A stretch of DNA of 64,000 nt from the NCBI RefSeq assembly GCF_032118995.1, contig NC_092654.1:7696284-7760283 (forward strand), given 5' to 3'. Below the pieces are notes generated by a model. That model was not told where the DNA came from. It worked only from the letters and a program-made list of their open reading frames with translations, and searched no databases. The stretch comes from Asterias amurensis (Eukaryota > Echinodermata > Asteroidea > Forcipulatida > Asteriidae). The position numbers and the translations under genes are program-made. The first letter of the stretch is position 1. Each line of letters starts with the position of its first letter. Shown here piece by piece: positions 47,501-58,039 of the stretch.

Positions 47501-48138
47501 GTGACTTTGTAAGGGGGTGACTCTGTAAGGGGGTGACTCTGTAAGGGGGTGACTTTGTCAGGGGGTAACTTTGTAAGGGGGTGACTTTGTAAGGGGGTCA
47601 CTTTGTAAGGGGGTGACTCTGTAAGGGGGTGACTTTGTCAGGGGGTGACTTTGTAAGGGGGTGACTTTGTAAAGGGGGTGACTTTGTAAGGGGGTAACTT
47701 TGTAAGGGGGTGACTTTGTAAGGGGGTAACTTTGTAAGGGGGTGACTTTGTAAGGGGGTGACTCTGTAAGGGGGTGACTTTGTAAGGGGGTAACTTTGTA
47801 AGGGGGTGACTCTGCAAGGGGGTGACTTTGTAAGGGGGTAACTTTGTAAGGGGGTGACTTTGTAAAGGGGGTGACTTTGTAAGGGGGTCACTTTGTAAGG
47901 GGGTGACTTTGTAAGGGGGTGACTCTGCAAGGGGGTGACTTTGTAAGGGGGTAACTTTGTAAGGGGGTGACTTCGTAAAGGGGGTGACCTCTTGTGGTCC
48001 ACAATGAAACAAAGTGTACAAGGAAGTCGTACTCCGGGTTATTTTACCGTTTTGATAACAAAATACCCAGTATGTAGTTTATTTTGTGTCGTGTCCACCC
48101 TTCCCTGCTGCGCCCCACGCCCCCTGGATCCGCGTCTG
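41519..48138. mobile_element. 6.6-kb inverted-repeat element filled with a minisatellite
   Basis: The left end CAGGGGCGGATCCAGG and the right end, read inward as CAGACGCGGATCCAGG, match at 14 of 16 positions. CAAAA is directly repeated immediately outside (41514-41518 and 48139-48143). CAG..GGCGGATCCAGG ends resemble those of some hAT-like elements, but an 8-bp duplication is not seen, so the family is open. Apart from about 30 bp at the left and 150 bp at the right, the interior is the 16-bp tandem array. No transposase is present. Confidence 0.6.
41547..47990. repeat. Giant 16-bp minisatellite, about 400 copies
   Basis: The basic unit is GGGGGTGACTTTGTAA. Variants are GGGGGTCACTTTGTAA, GGGGGTAACTTTGTAA, TGACTCTGTAAG, TGACTTTGTCAG, a 17-bp form with TAAAGGGGG and a 15-bp form with four G. 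The variants recur in a fixed order. The pair CTCTGTAAG then TTTGTCAG followed by two units and the TAAAGGGGG form is seen repeatedly (for example near 42838, 43078, 43778, 44278, 45288, 45788, 46688 and 47100), showing a higher-order repeat of roughly 12-16 units. Three units are 48 bp and the minus-strand reading has no stops, which creates artificial Ser-Pro-Leu-Thr-Lys-rich frames. Confidence 0.95.
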
Positions 48139-48257
48139 CAAAATAATTATAGGATTCCAACGTGAGACTTAATTTCTACTGTCCCCTCTCCTCTCCTCTG
48201 ATGACCACGCCCCCAGCAATGGTGGCACAACGTGCAGCCTATTAGGAGGACACTGAG

Positions 48258-48376
48258 ACCGCTGCCAAAGGAGGCTTTGGTCGTGGCCGTTTGAATCGTT
48301 GATGAACAGATCGAGGTAATGAAACCAAAATCTGCCCATATAAGGTATCAATAATGAACCACAAGGGGTAGTGACT
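48258..48376. repeat. 119-bp direct repeat, right copy
   Basis: This is the partner of 40530-40648 in the same orientation, with about two substitutions. It lies 120 bp beyond the right end of the minisatellite-filled element. Confidence 0.85.
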
Positions 48377-50402
48377 GATTGGGTACAAACACTCTTATAT
48401 TGTGGGATTGACTCGGCAAAAAAATATGCTGTAAATGGAATTTAAGTTTGTATTTCTTAAAACACAGAATCTCTCGTGTACACCCGCGTAGCAGGAGGTT
48501 CTTGCCATGGTCCCCCCCGTAACTCTGCCCCACCCCCTCCCCACCATACAATGAATTGTGCACTTTTTTAAATAGCGCCCTCTCTTGAATCAACCCCTTA
48601 CCTTTCAGCCAATGATAACTCCCCAATAATCATAAGGGTGGGCAGAGACAAGCGGTATTTTGAGTGTTGCCGCGATAATGGGGACAAAATCTCGTGCCAC
48701 ACCTGGATACGTACTTTTCATCACAGGGAAAGTTTTGGTCGGCTATGTTGTTTATTTTTTTTAACTCAGGGGTTTGTATTACACAAATTAAACATTGAGA
48801 ATAGGGAGGGTGTATCTTGGTCAAAGTGACACCCTCTGTACTTCCAGGCTGATACATTTTGAAGGTAGTACAAAGTTGTATCCTGTTCTGTGAAGTTAGA
48901 GGATTTGGGCAAAGGTCGGTTGTTTCTGTCTTTCAGTAAATCATGCGGATAAGTGGTACGAGTAGTACGAATGCTAGTGCGGATGACTCGTGCACAGTAG
49001 TCGTACGGGTGGGCGTTGACAGTGTGTATACGGATACAGTACAGGTGGGTTTACAGCGTCGTGAATAATGTGACTGCATTGAGCAAGGCTCATCGGTGTA
49101 TGGGTAAAAACCAAAACTAATATAATAGTTCAAGTAAATGACAATTACTTCCCTTTGCATGCACCACATTGCACTTCATCGTATATCAAAAGAACACATT
49201 AAAATTGAAGAGTTTTTATTACAGCAAAGCACAACCTACATACGGAATTCCTACAGTTTTATCGCTCAATATTATGATCTATTAAATAGCCATTAACGCA
49301 TTAAAACTAACACCATATGTGATTAATTCCACACCTTTAAGTGTCATTTTATGAGCACCCTTTAGTCATTTCCAGTATGCGAAAGGTTATGGGGCCATTA
49401 GACTACACTGTATCTACAACATTGACACATTTGCATTAAGGATTTGTCTGAAAATTGTGTTGCTTTGATCGATTAGAGCTTGGGATACAACGAGTAAACA
49501 AACGCAGCTTATCTAAAGCGCTTGATGGTGGTGGAATCAAATATGCTGGGCACTATTTTATAGAGCTGTTTAAAGCAAAAATGTTGCTGAACACTTGTCT
49601 GCTGAGCAGAAATGAGCACGATACCAGTCACAAATTGTAAATGTGATATGGTAGTTTGGCTGCTAACCGATTTCTGGTAATTTTATTATGCTTATACATG
49701 TAGCCACCTTTCGTTCTTAAGCAGCTCTATGAAGTTGGGCACTGGTTTGGATACAGAAAGTAGTTGAAGCAATTCAACAATTCAACAATAGATTATCATG
49801 AACAAGTTTGTCATGAGAACATTGAATTAAAGAGCAAGGATTTATTGTAGCTACAAGGATACGAATGTATTGTTGTTGAACGTAAATCGTGAGAGCAAAC
49901 ACAGAAAACAATAGATAGGTTTCCATGCCAACAAAGATAAATTGAGTTCAAACACACCGACCTTTGTATTAGGTGGTTTGACAACACTATGCCTTGAGTT
50001 TGCTGCTGTGCTCGATGTACAATAACTCAATATTGTTGGCATTTGCTGTTAGTCCAAACTATTTCCTATTTTATGGAGAACAATTTACTATTAATGTTCC
50101 TATATACTCATAAGTTAATACTTGATGAAGAAAGAGCTAAACGAACACCAAGTAAATTCAAAGTTCATTACCGAGTATGATACAGAAAAATCAGAAAAAT
50201 GGACCCTGGTATACTTACAGTGAATGTTAAAAGGGGACAACACAAACATGATCACAAAGTAAAAATAATTTAAACAAATCAGAGCAAACAGTACACAAAA
50301 AAGTGATTGTGAATACAGATTTTTGAACGCTAGGTGGCAGCAAACTAACCAGGTAAATTTCCCTCGTTTTACGTCTTGGAGAGAGTTATGAAAGAACTTT
50401 TA
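48377..50402. other. Intergenic, 3' side of the membrane-protein exon
   Basis: No gene is supported. Near 49085-49115 a fragment TCATCGGTGTATGGGTAAAA matches the tail of the tRNA-derived SINE family. The rest is AT-rich and unremarkable. Confidence 0.4.
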
Positions 50403-50404
50403 TT
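50399..50404 (-). promoter_or_regulatory. Poly(A) signal AATAAA overlapping a stop codon
   Basis: The stop TAA (50405-50403, minus strand) is followed by TAAAAG, so AATAAA overlaps the stop, the same arrangement as in the second P450. It supports the frame above as a true terminal exon, though such a short motif can occur by chance. Confidence 0.35.
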
Positions 50405-50921
50405 AAGAGACGCTACCGATCTCTACTGCTTCATAGTCATCACAATCCCCACGTTCACTCAAGGACACCGTATTATCGTAAGCCGAAGATGGGCAATGTT
50501 CATTGAAGGACGCAGTGTCCTCGTACCCATCCCCTTCATGGTCCTCGTACCCATCCCCTTCATGGTCCTCGTACCCATCCCCTTCATGTTCCTCGTACCT
50601 ATCTCCTTCATCCCCACCTGGCTCGACCTCCCCATCATTAATCACAGAATTCACATACCGCGATGAGTCCACAGAATCCACCCTACTCTTACGGCAGTCA
50701 ATCTTAGCTTTAGAGGTTGTGATTGTTTGGGATCTTTTCTCAAGACGTTTACGGAGAAAGTAAGCAAGCACCACGGCTAGAAGAGTGAACAAGACCGTAA
50801 GAAACATCGTTGGTAGGATGTAAAGCAGCTCTATAAAACTGAGCCACTCAACCACCAGAGAAACGTCACCATAATAAAATCTCTGCTTTTGTATTCCTGT
50901 CAAAGAGTTTTTGATTGTCAC
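50403..50921 (-). CDS. Terminal exon of an unrecognised single-pass membrane protein
   Basis: A 172-codon open frame without an ATG near its start (it opens at a GTG), so it is probably the 3' exon of a longer gene. A possible acceptor TTTGACAG ends at 50897. One strongly hydrophobic helix (about residues 31-56, ILPTMFLTVLFTLLAVVLAY) is followed by the basic RKRLEKR and a long acidic tail, which predicts a cytosolic C terminus. The tail holds three perfect-looking repeats of an eight-residue unit EDHEGDGY (about 109-135), encoded by 24-bp DNA repeats at 50520-50591. Tyrosine motifs SAYDNTV and DDYEAVEI could be phosphorylation or sorting sites. Upstream exons were not found. The family is unknown; a receptor or adhesion protein is one possibility. 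Confidence 0.5.
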   Translation of the reverse strand: MTIKNSLTGIQKQRFYYGDVSLVVEWLSFIELLYILPTMFLTVLFTLLAVVLAYFLRKRLEKRSQTITTSKAKIDCRKSRVDSVDSSRYVNSVINDGEVEPGGDEGDRYEEHEGDGYEDHEGDGYEDHEGDGYEDTASFNEHCPSSAYDNTVSLSERGDCDDYEAVEIGSVS

Positions 50922-51450
50922 GGTCTAATTTCCGAACGTAACGCGAAATACTAGAATTAGTTTAGGCAAATGGTCCCCGGCTTGAACAAGGTGACTTTAC
51001 CCGTAAATAACTCCAAATCCCGGGCGGTCTATTTTCGTCGTCCACGCTCGTCGCCTGAAACGAGCCCGGTCAAAGACGCGCGACGCTCAGAGCTTAATAC
51101 GTTTTTACATGCTTTGCTAAAACTTGTACCATTTCTACCTCCATGCTAAAACTGAGACTTAAATAGTTTTCGTGACATTTACTCCTTTCTCAAAAACTTC
51201 AACAACACGGCAAGCTTTCAACTATCATTACCTTCCCTCCATGCTTCGTAACGTAGAACCATGTACATGTATGTAGACTCTCCTCCATACAAGAACGTAC
51301 ACCAAAGATTGTGCTGCGCGAGGACAAAATCAGGACCGTTTTATTTTTCAGGAAAGAAGCTTCTCATGAGCCAAAAATTTGGGGAAAAGGAACATGTTGT
51401 ACAGATCGTTTTAATGTAGGTAACTATTTTTGATTGTAAAAAAAATGTAA
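50922..51450. other. Intergenic or intronic, no gene recognised
   Basis: Possibly the upstream intron of the membrane-protein exon. It contains an imperfect inverted pair (CGTCGTCCACGCTCG with nearby CGAGCCCGG). No exon with convincing coding potential is visible on the minus strand. Confidence 0.35.
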
Positions 51451-51459
51451 AATGTATGT

Positions 51460-52112
51460 CTATATATATTGATTTCGTCGAGATTCCCGGAAGACTCGAA
51501 CTCAGATCACCTGGTTAATAGCATCCGCGTTTAACCGCGGCCCCATTGGATCTATCAACACGGACGTCGCAATTTTATTCCTTATAAAATAACTGTATAC
51601 ATTTAATAAAAATAATTACAAGATGACGTGAGATATAAAATTACTTCATTTTGCACATCTTCAATACCCAGAGAATCAATATATGAAGAGTTTTTGAAAA
51701 TCGGACGTTTATTTTGGGAGATATGCTGTTAACAAGATTGCCTAATTAAATATTCATATCTTTAATAACTCGGCTAATTGATTAAGAGATTAAAAATCAT
51801 ACGTAGAAAAACTAAGTTACGTACTAAGCTTCGATTTAGTATAGAACTCAAGTCTGTCATTTCTACCGTTTCTGAGATTATCTTGCCACAAAAAAGTCGT
51901 GCGTTAAACCTATGGCGTTTTGAAAAAAAAACGTTTGTAAAACGTTTTAAAAATCTCGACGAAAACAATACCTGTTCCGACGGACGGTCGGAACAGCTAA
52001 TAATAAAAATAATAAAAATCTCGACGAAAACAATACCTGTTCCGACGGACGGTCGGAACAGCTAATAATAAAAATCTCGACGAAAACAATAGCTGTTCCG
52101 ACTGGATCGGAA
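51460..52112. mobile_element. SINE-like composite with three tandem tail hairpins
   Basis: The left part, read on the minus strand (51565-51470), is tRNA-like. It has a five-pair stem CCGCG/CGCGG, a B-box-like GAGTTCGAGTC and a tail TCTCGACGAAATCAAT. The right part (51740-52112) ends in three tandem units of 55-65 bp, each with AATCTCGACGAAAACAATA and a hairpin GTTCCGAC..GTCGGAAC (the third decayed). The two parts share the same tail in opposite orientation. The tail abuts the tRNA-headed repeat at about 52113. It is noncoding. Confidence 0.5.
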
Positions 52113-52997
52113 CAGCTAATTAACTGCTTAGTATACAAAACACCTTGACTTAGCAAAAGAATGTTTGCGATACAACTTTGGAAGCGGCAGCCAGAGGATC
52201 GTCTTCTGAGGAAGTGACATCTTTTTTCAAATATCAAGTAATAAACCACACGGGAAACCGACTGGGTAAACTAAAAAAGTAAAATCGGTTCAACAAAGAA
52301 AGGTTTCCCCATCGGGATTTGAACCAACGACATGGGGACAGGCGCTCAACAAAATAAGCTATTTATTAACATTCATATTCTAACTTTTTTTTTATTTATT
52401 AGCCCAATCTTTCAACTGGGCAGTAAAAAATTAGTCTATAGACTCAACGAGTTGTTCCTCTGCACGGAAATCTTTAGTAAAAGGCGAAAGATTTATGCGA
52501 ATGCAGTGAAACCAGAGTGCATATGGAGTGTTTCACCATGGTAGTCTTTTTTAACATGTGTTATAAACTTCATGGCGTTAAAGGAAATCGGCAAACAGAA
52601 CTCTTGAACAAATTATTCATACATGTTTACAAATTTCAGTCTATGGCAACAAAGGTTGTATTTTTCTCAATCAAAAAATATACTCAAAGTGGAATTATAC
52701 CGATTAGACTAGAAGAAACTATCAAAAGAGTTATTGTTAAAGTAGGTTTGAATATATTAGCGAGAAAATGGAATATTCATGAGAATGTGGTCAATAGTCG
52801 GAGCCTGGACTTGTTTCAATCTGTAGATGTGCACACATAAGATACTTGAATAAGTCGAGATTACAAGGTTCGAATCCCACCTAAGTATTATAGTGATGGT
52901 TTTCACAGTACTTTTGAAAGTACTTATAGTATACAGTATACTGGTGTAAGGGTAAAACCAAAATTTATTTTCTTTATCCCCCCATGCAAATTTAACA
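52113..52997. repeat. Isolated complete copy of the tRNA-headed composite unit
   Basis: It begins TTAACTGCTTAGTATACAAA and ends near CCCATGCAAATTTAA. In order it has the minus-strand tRNA-like module (about 52310-52365), the hairpin GCCCAATCTTTCAACTGGGC (52401), the conserved block CTGCACGGAAATCTTTAG, and the plus-strand Ser/Leu-like module (about 52792-52885) with tail. Because it stands alone, it shows where a unit starts and ends: the two tRNA-like heads lie inside and their tails point outward. Confidence 0.75.
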
Positions 52998-54322
52998 TCG
53001 ATTTATGAACCATATACAGAATTGGTAAAAAAATCGTTTTTAAGAGTATAGGTTTTCACAAAATTTACATGGTCTAATGATGATGATAGTAAAAAAACAT
53101 CCCTTGAATTAGTTATTGTCTGAATTGTTATATTTGATGAGAAATAAATAAAACTACTTTGGAGTTAAAATAAAAAAAAAATTGGGAGAGGATTTTCAAT
53201 CTTATGTGAATTCCTGGGATTGTCAATTGGCAACTTCTATCTCTTCTATTGAAACAACCATGCAGGGCTCACAAAGCACTATAAGAATTATCATATGTTG
53301 TGTCAATATTACCACTGTGATTCGTATTGTGATACCACGGTTTGCTTGGCAATGAAGAATGACACACGACACACTTCGGATCAACCTTTGCTCTTTTGAA
53401 ATCGGCCCAGGGCCTGGTCTTATTAATGTGGATTTTTGTTGTGTATTCATTGATTATTAAAACAATGTTTTATTATAGTGCATTATTATGGTGTGCACAT
53501 TATATAGAAAGAGTTGATACAATGCGTATAATATTGTCATAAAAACATAAAGATGAAAAGGCGTCCGGGAATAAGGGAGAATATATATATTAATGTCCGT
53601 ATATGTGGAGCTGCTTTGCGTTGAGATGATCGATGACAGATACGTTATAAATTAAAATAATACTAACTAAAACTGAAAACTGAAAGTTGTCTATTAACAC
53701 TTTGTATGACCATGGAGGTAGAAATATGACCCATCCTTGCCCATTGCCTTAAGATTTTTAGTTTTAGAAAGTGATATTTATATTTTCAAAATATGATCAT
53801 TCTTGAACCGGTACGGCCAGGGAAATGGGATCGGAATACCTGGCGGGAAACAGTACAGATTGCCATATTCACCCCAAAACGAATCCATTCATTTTCTAAA
53901 ATACTGAACAATTAACAAAATTGTATTATAGGCCTATGCTTAAACTGCCAATCAATCAGGTTGCTTCATATCTGCGCGAACAGTGCTGATATTAACTCAG
54001 CAGTACAAATGTATTTATTAAAACAAATGAAGCCTCTTGATTCGAGGGCATTAACTTTAATATCAACTTTAGTATCAGCTCTTTAATAATTTGAGGCACC
54101 TCTTAGGCATAATCGACAAATATAGGCCTTCCCAAACCAAATTCACAGTGCATCTTCTTTAGTGTCCGCCATATAGGAAAATGTAAGTTGAGAGACAAAT
54201 TATCCCACAAACAAGATTTAACACGTTGTAGCATTCTAAATAAGGGGAAATGCATGAATTTAAATGCGTATTAAATGAATTGAATTTGTTTGTTCCCCCT
54301 GAAATTTGCCGTGAAAACCTGT
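52998..54322. other. Intergenic, no gene recognised
   Basis: AT-rich with short frames only. A frame at 53450-53223 (minus) has no recognisable domain. Nothing is supported. Confidence 0.35.
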
Positions 54323-54680
54323 GTGGAATGTTTATTTAAAATTACACGTTAAATTTTCATCGGTGAGAATACTCATTGGTTTTACCAATACACCGATTTG
54401 TGTAAGCACTGTATACTCAGGACTTTCCCGGGTTCTGTGGACAAACAAAACCAGCCATATTACTCAAGTGGGATTCGGACCCACGACCTTTACAATTCTA
54501 GAGCAGTGTCAACCAACTAGACCACCGAGATTGCCCGATGGCTAGAGGCAGTTCGAATCATGTGTTTTAGCAGCGGGTATAATGCAAACGATTTAATGTT
54601 TGTTTACTTTGCATCGGGGATAAAATAATGTTCATTTTGGTTGCATCATAGGCCTATACACCGATGTTTAAGATTTATAA
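54323..54680 (-). repeat. tRNA-derived SINE, Glu-like head, minus strand
   Basis: The head at 54529-54463 has a D-arm/A-box region TGGTCTAGTTGGTTGACAC, a perfectly paired T arm (GTGGG/CCCAC) with B box GGGTCCGAATCC, and partly paired ends. The tail (ACAGAACCCGGGAAAGTCC, GTATACAGTGCTTAC, CGGTGTATTGGTAAAACC) matches the array at 1-19437. The upstream flank also matches array sequence (CCCGCTGCTAAAACA and the CATCGGGGATAAAA complement). Confidence 0.7.
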
Positions 54681-54910
54681 TTATTGTAAATCTTATATGA
54701 AAGACCAGAGGTCGATATGTCATTATTCATCTCTTGTCTCTATAGTTATAACTTTGCGTTTCTGTTATACTCAAACGATAATAACTAAACAATGCTTGTC
54801 ATCAGGATAAATGAGCTCTTGTGTTGTGGTATAATTTGTATGAGTGATGGGGCAACCAAAATCACTGGAATAAATTTTACCCTTCTCAAACAAAATGACG
54901 TGCCATCCAT

Positions 54911-55201
54911 TTAAAGGCACTGGACACGTTTGGTAATTGTCACTTGGTATATCTTAACATTATGCATAAAATAACAAACCCATAAATTTGGGCTCAATTA
55001 CTGGTCACCGAACTCAAGAGAATATAACGATTGTTTCGCATAATAAAAGATTACCTATTTCTAAAAAATTACGTTACTTCAGAGGGAGCCGTTTCTCACA
55101 ATGTTTTATACTATCAACAGCTCTCCATTGCTCGTTACCAAGTAAGTTTTTATGCTAACAATTATTTTGAGTAATTACCAATAGTGTCCTGTGCCTTTAA
55201 T
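54911..55201. mobile_element. GGCAGTGGACAC-family MITE, copy 2
   Basis: The ends are AAAGGCACTGGACACGTTTG and the complement of AAAGGCACAGGACACTATTG. It is shorter than copies 1 and 3 because the internal palindrome is missing. It contains CAGAGGGAGCCGTTTCTCAC, shared by all copies. Confidence 0.75.
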
Positions 55202-55510
55202 ACAAAACTACACTGTGTTCTATAGTCATCAAGCGTCATTTAGTTTGAAAGCCCTCGTGTGTGCAATTGACCATCAATTGACTATCATCTCTTGGTAATA
55301 GGAGTAACCATCCATGGAGTGTGCATGGATGACTTCCTGGCGTATGTATAAATTGTAACGTTCCATTTCCTTCCCTTTCAAACTAATAAACTTAAAAATA
55401 TATATACAAAAGAGCACGTGATTATAAGACACTTCACAACAAGTTGCATTTTATACTTCTTACAATTCAACGAAGACCATAAATGACAATTCTTGAAGGG
55501 ACACATTGCT

Positions 55511-55902
55511 TTAAAGAAACACGTTGCCTTGGATCGGACGAGTTGGTCTATAAAAAGCGTTTGTAACCGTTTTTTATAAAATGCATTTGGTTGGAAAGAT
55601 GTTTTAAAAGTAGAATACAATGATCCACACAAGTTTGCCGCGAAATTGCGTGGTTTTCCTTTTACTGTGCGAACTAACACGGTCGGCCATTTATGGGGGT
55701 CAAAAAATTGACTCCCATAAATGGCCGACCGTGTTAGTCGACGAGGTAAAAGGAAAACCGTGCAATTTCGAGGCATGTTTGTGTGAATCATTGTATTCTA
55801 CTTTTACAACATCTTTCTACCGATATATGCATTTTATAAAAAAACGATTACAAACGCTTTTTAAAGACCAACTCGACCGATCCAAGGCAACGTGTTCCTT
55901 TA
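55511..55902. mobile_element. 392-bp palindromic MITE with ACACGTTGCCTTGG ends
   Basis: The two halves are imperfect reverse complements. Ends are TTAAAGAAACACGTTGCC and its near complement ending CGTGTTCCTTTAA. Near the centre, ACACGGTCGGCCATTTATGG faces its complement across GGTCAAAAAATTGACTC. The arms are about 190 bp with modest divergence. It is noncoding; the open frames on both strands are a product of the palindrome. Confidence 0.8.
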
Positions 55903-56215
55903 AGATTTGGCGTTTTGGGTTAAAATCGTTATGTTTTAAGAGTTGAATAATAATGATTCACACAAAGATCTCGAGTTGATGTAGTTTTCGTTTTACTTCG
56001 TGAACTAACACGGGCCGTGTTATTCGTGGAGTCACATTTCTACTGTATGTATAAAATGATGGACAGCGTTTTTCGAAGTAAAAGGAAAACGACAATGTTG
56101 ATGAATAATCTGTGTTGATTATTATACTCTACATTTAAAACATCTTTCCAACCAAAATATTAATCGTTTCATATGAAACGCTTTTATAGCCCAAAGCGCC
56201 TAATCCGAGCCATCA
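55903..56215. mobile_element. Diverged relative of the adjacent palindromic MITE
   Basis: It shares ACTAACACGG, the CATCTTTCCAACCA segment and the overall inverted layout with 55511-55902, but both arms are heavily diverged. It lies immediately next to that copy. Confidence 0.5.
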
Positions 56216-56604
56216 TTTCCCTTCTAAACTATAGGCCTATAATATAGTCTATGTGAGGTATATCAACCCTTGATTTGCGTTGGCACTATCTTATGGCAGA
56301 GCGTCATGCCTATTCGTCTAACCAAACAAAATCCATTACATGTAATGGTCAACTTTTGAATTAAAAACAAAACATCTTGATACTAAAAGTGAAGTTGATA
56401 CGCAACATAAACATGCAGTTTCCTTTCAATTACATACACAACCGGGTTCGTAACTGATAAGGGAATGTGAAAATGAAATGTTACGATGAAGTGCAAGTTT
56501 TTTGGGATTTCCTACTCACTCCCTGAAAATGATTATAGATGATCATGGAAACGCTCACTCACTATCCCAATTAAAGGTACGTTCTATCAAATTAGCTAGT
56601 TCGT

Positions 56605-56988
56605 AAGGCAGTGGACAATATTGGTAATTGTCAAGGACTAGCCTTCACAGTTGGTGTATCTCAACATATGCATAAAATAACTAACATGTGAAAATTTGAC
56701 CCCAATCGGTCATCAAAGTTGCGAGATAATAATGAAAGAAAAAAACACCCTTGTCACACGAAGTTGTGTGCGTTTAGATGGTTGATTTCGAGACCTCAAG
56801 TTCTAAATCTGAGGTCTCGAAATCAAATTCGTGGAAAATTACTTCTTTCTCGAAAACTATGGCACTTCAGAGGGTGCCGTTTCTCACAATGTTTTGTACC
56901 ATCAACCTCTCCCTATATTACTTGTCACCAAGAAAGGTTTTATGCCAATAGTTATTTTGAGTAATTACCAATAGTGTCCACTGCCTTT
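56605..56988. mobile_element. GGCAGTGGACAC-family MITE, copy 3
   Basis: Near full-length. It begins AAGGCAGTGGACAATATTGG and ends with ACCAATAGTGTCCACTGCC. The internal palindrome ATTTCGAGACCTCAAG faces GAGGTCTCGAAATC (about 56786-56824). Confidence 0.8.
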
Positions 56989-58039
56989 AAATAATACTAG
57001 TGAACGTTTATATAGTGCCATCCTACCATAATCACATGTCCTCCTGGCGTCGAATTGTTAAATCTGTTGGAGATTGTTATAATGATTAGACACAAGCAAA
57101 CCATAGGCGTACTCTCTTAATGTAAAAGAGTGAAAAGTTCACTCTCTTGTCCGAGTGGTATCAGTTTCGATCTTTTGAGAGTCAAGTCAATCTGTGTCAC
57201 AGGCTTTTTGAGTAAAATTGGAACGAACTTCACACTAAATTGAGTTGTTATTACCAGTCGTTCACTCTAAAGCGTTGTCCGTAATATGGCTCTTTGAAAG
57301 TATATAGGGGACAGCACGAGTGTGTTTTCGTCATTTTTAAGAGAGTATAACAGAAGGCATTGGAAATGGTAGAACGCGAGTTGGCGCATAATAATCATCA
57401 TTGCCAAACCATGCCAGAAACTCCGGGTCAAACCCCCTCTTTTTAAGACAAGTGTCTATGGGTTCGTTTACTTGCATGAACACACGGGACCGACGACTTT
57501 AAGTCACATACGAAGGACGCAGCAATTACGGTTTAATGTCTTGCTTATAGGGACACAAGTGTCTAGACATGACTTTAACCAACACTTTGCTGATCAGAAA
57601 GACCAGAGCTCAACTCTGATGCGATTGAAAGGCCAGCCAAATGGCCATGGTGTAGCACAACATTGATTTTCAAGGAGTATAATACTATAGGTTGGTAAAT
57701 TTACATTAACAGTGTGCAGTGTGACTGTTTTTATAATAGTTCAAACTGATTTTTCAAGGACTATGATATAAATTCTTAAACCACACGGGTCGCCGGTCAA
57801 AATTCAAGTCAGCGACGCATCACCTGAACAGATTCCGTGTCTCCTAATTGACCCAAAATCGATTCATGCTGATCAAGAAATTGTACCTGCCACCCCTCCC
57901 CATACCTTCTGACCAGCAACGTTTTTTGGGGTGCATCTAAACTATGGATTGATCCTAGACTAATAAATAGGAACTTAACGTAGATACAACCACATGTTAT
58001 TGGCCAGGAGCTGCCGTAGTAATCCACATTGACTCTCGG
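56989..58039. other. Intergenic, 3' side of the receptor gene
   Basis: No gene is supported. The 64-codon frame at 57472-57666 has no recognisable domain. No AATAAA was noticed close to the receptor stop. Confidence 0.35.

Noticed and set aside
41503-48021. Many minus-strand frames of 60-198 codons rich in Ser, Pro, Leu, Thr and Lys
   Set aside because: They follow from a stop-free 16-bp tandem repeat. Length changes of the unit shift the frame constantly, and there are no splice or start signals.
55378-55946. Frames of 137 and 108 codons with similar protein sequence on opposite strands
   Set aside because: The similarity is a product of the palindromic MITE; each strand simply encodes the same arm.
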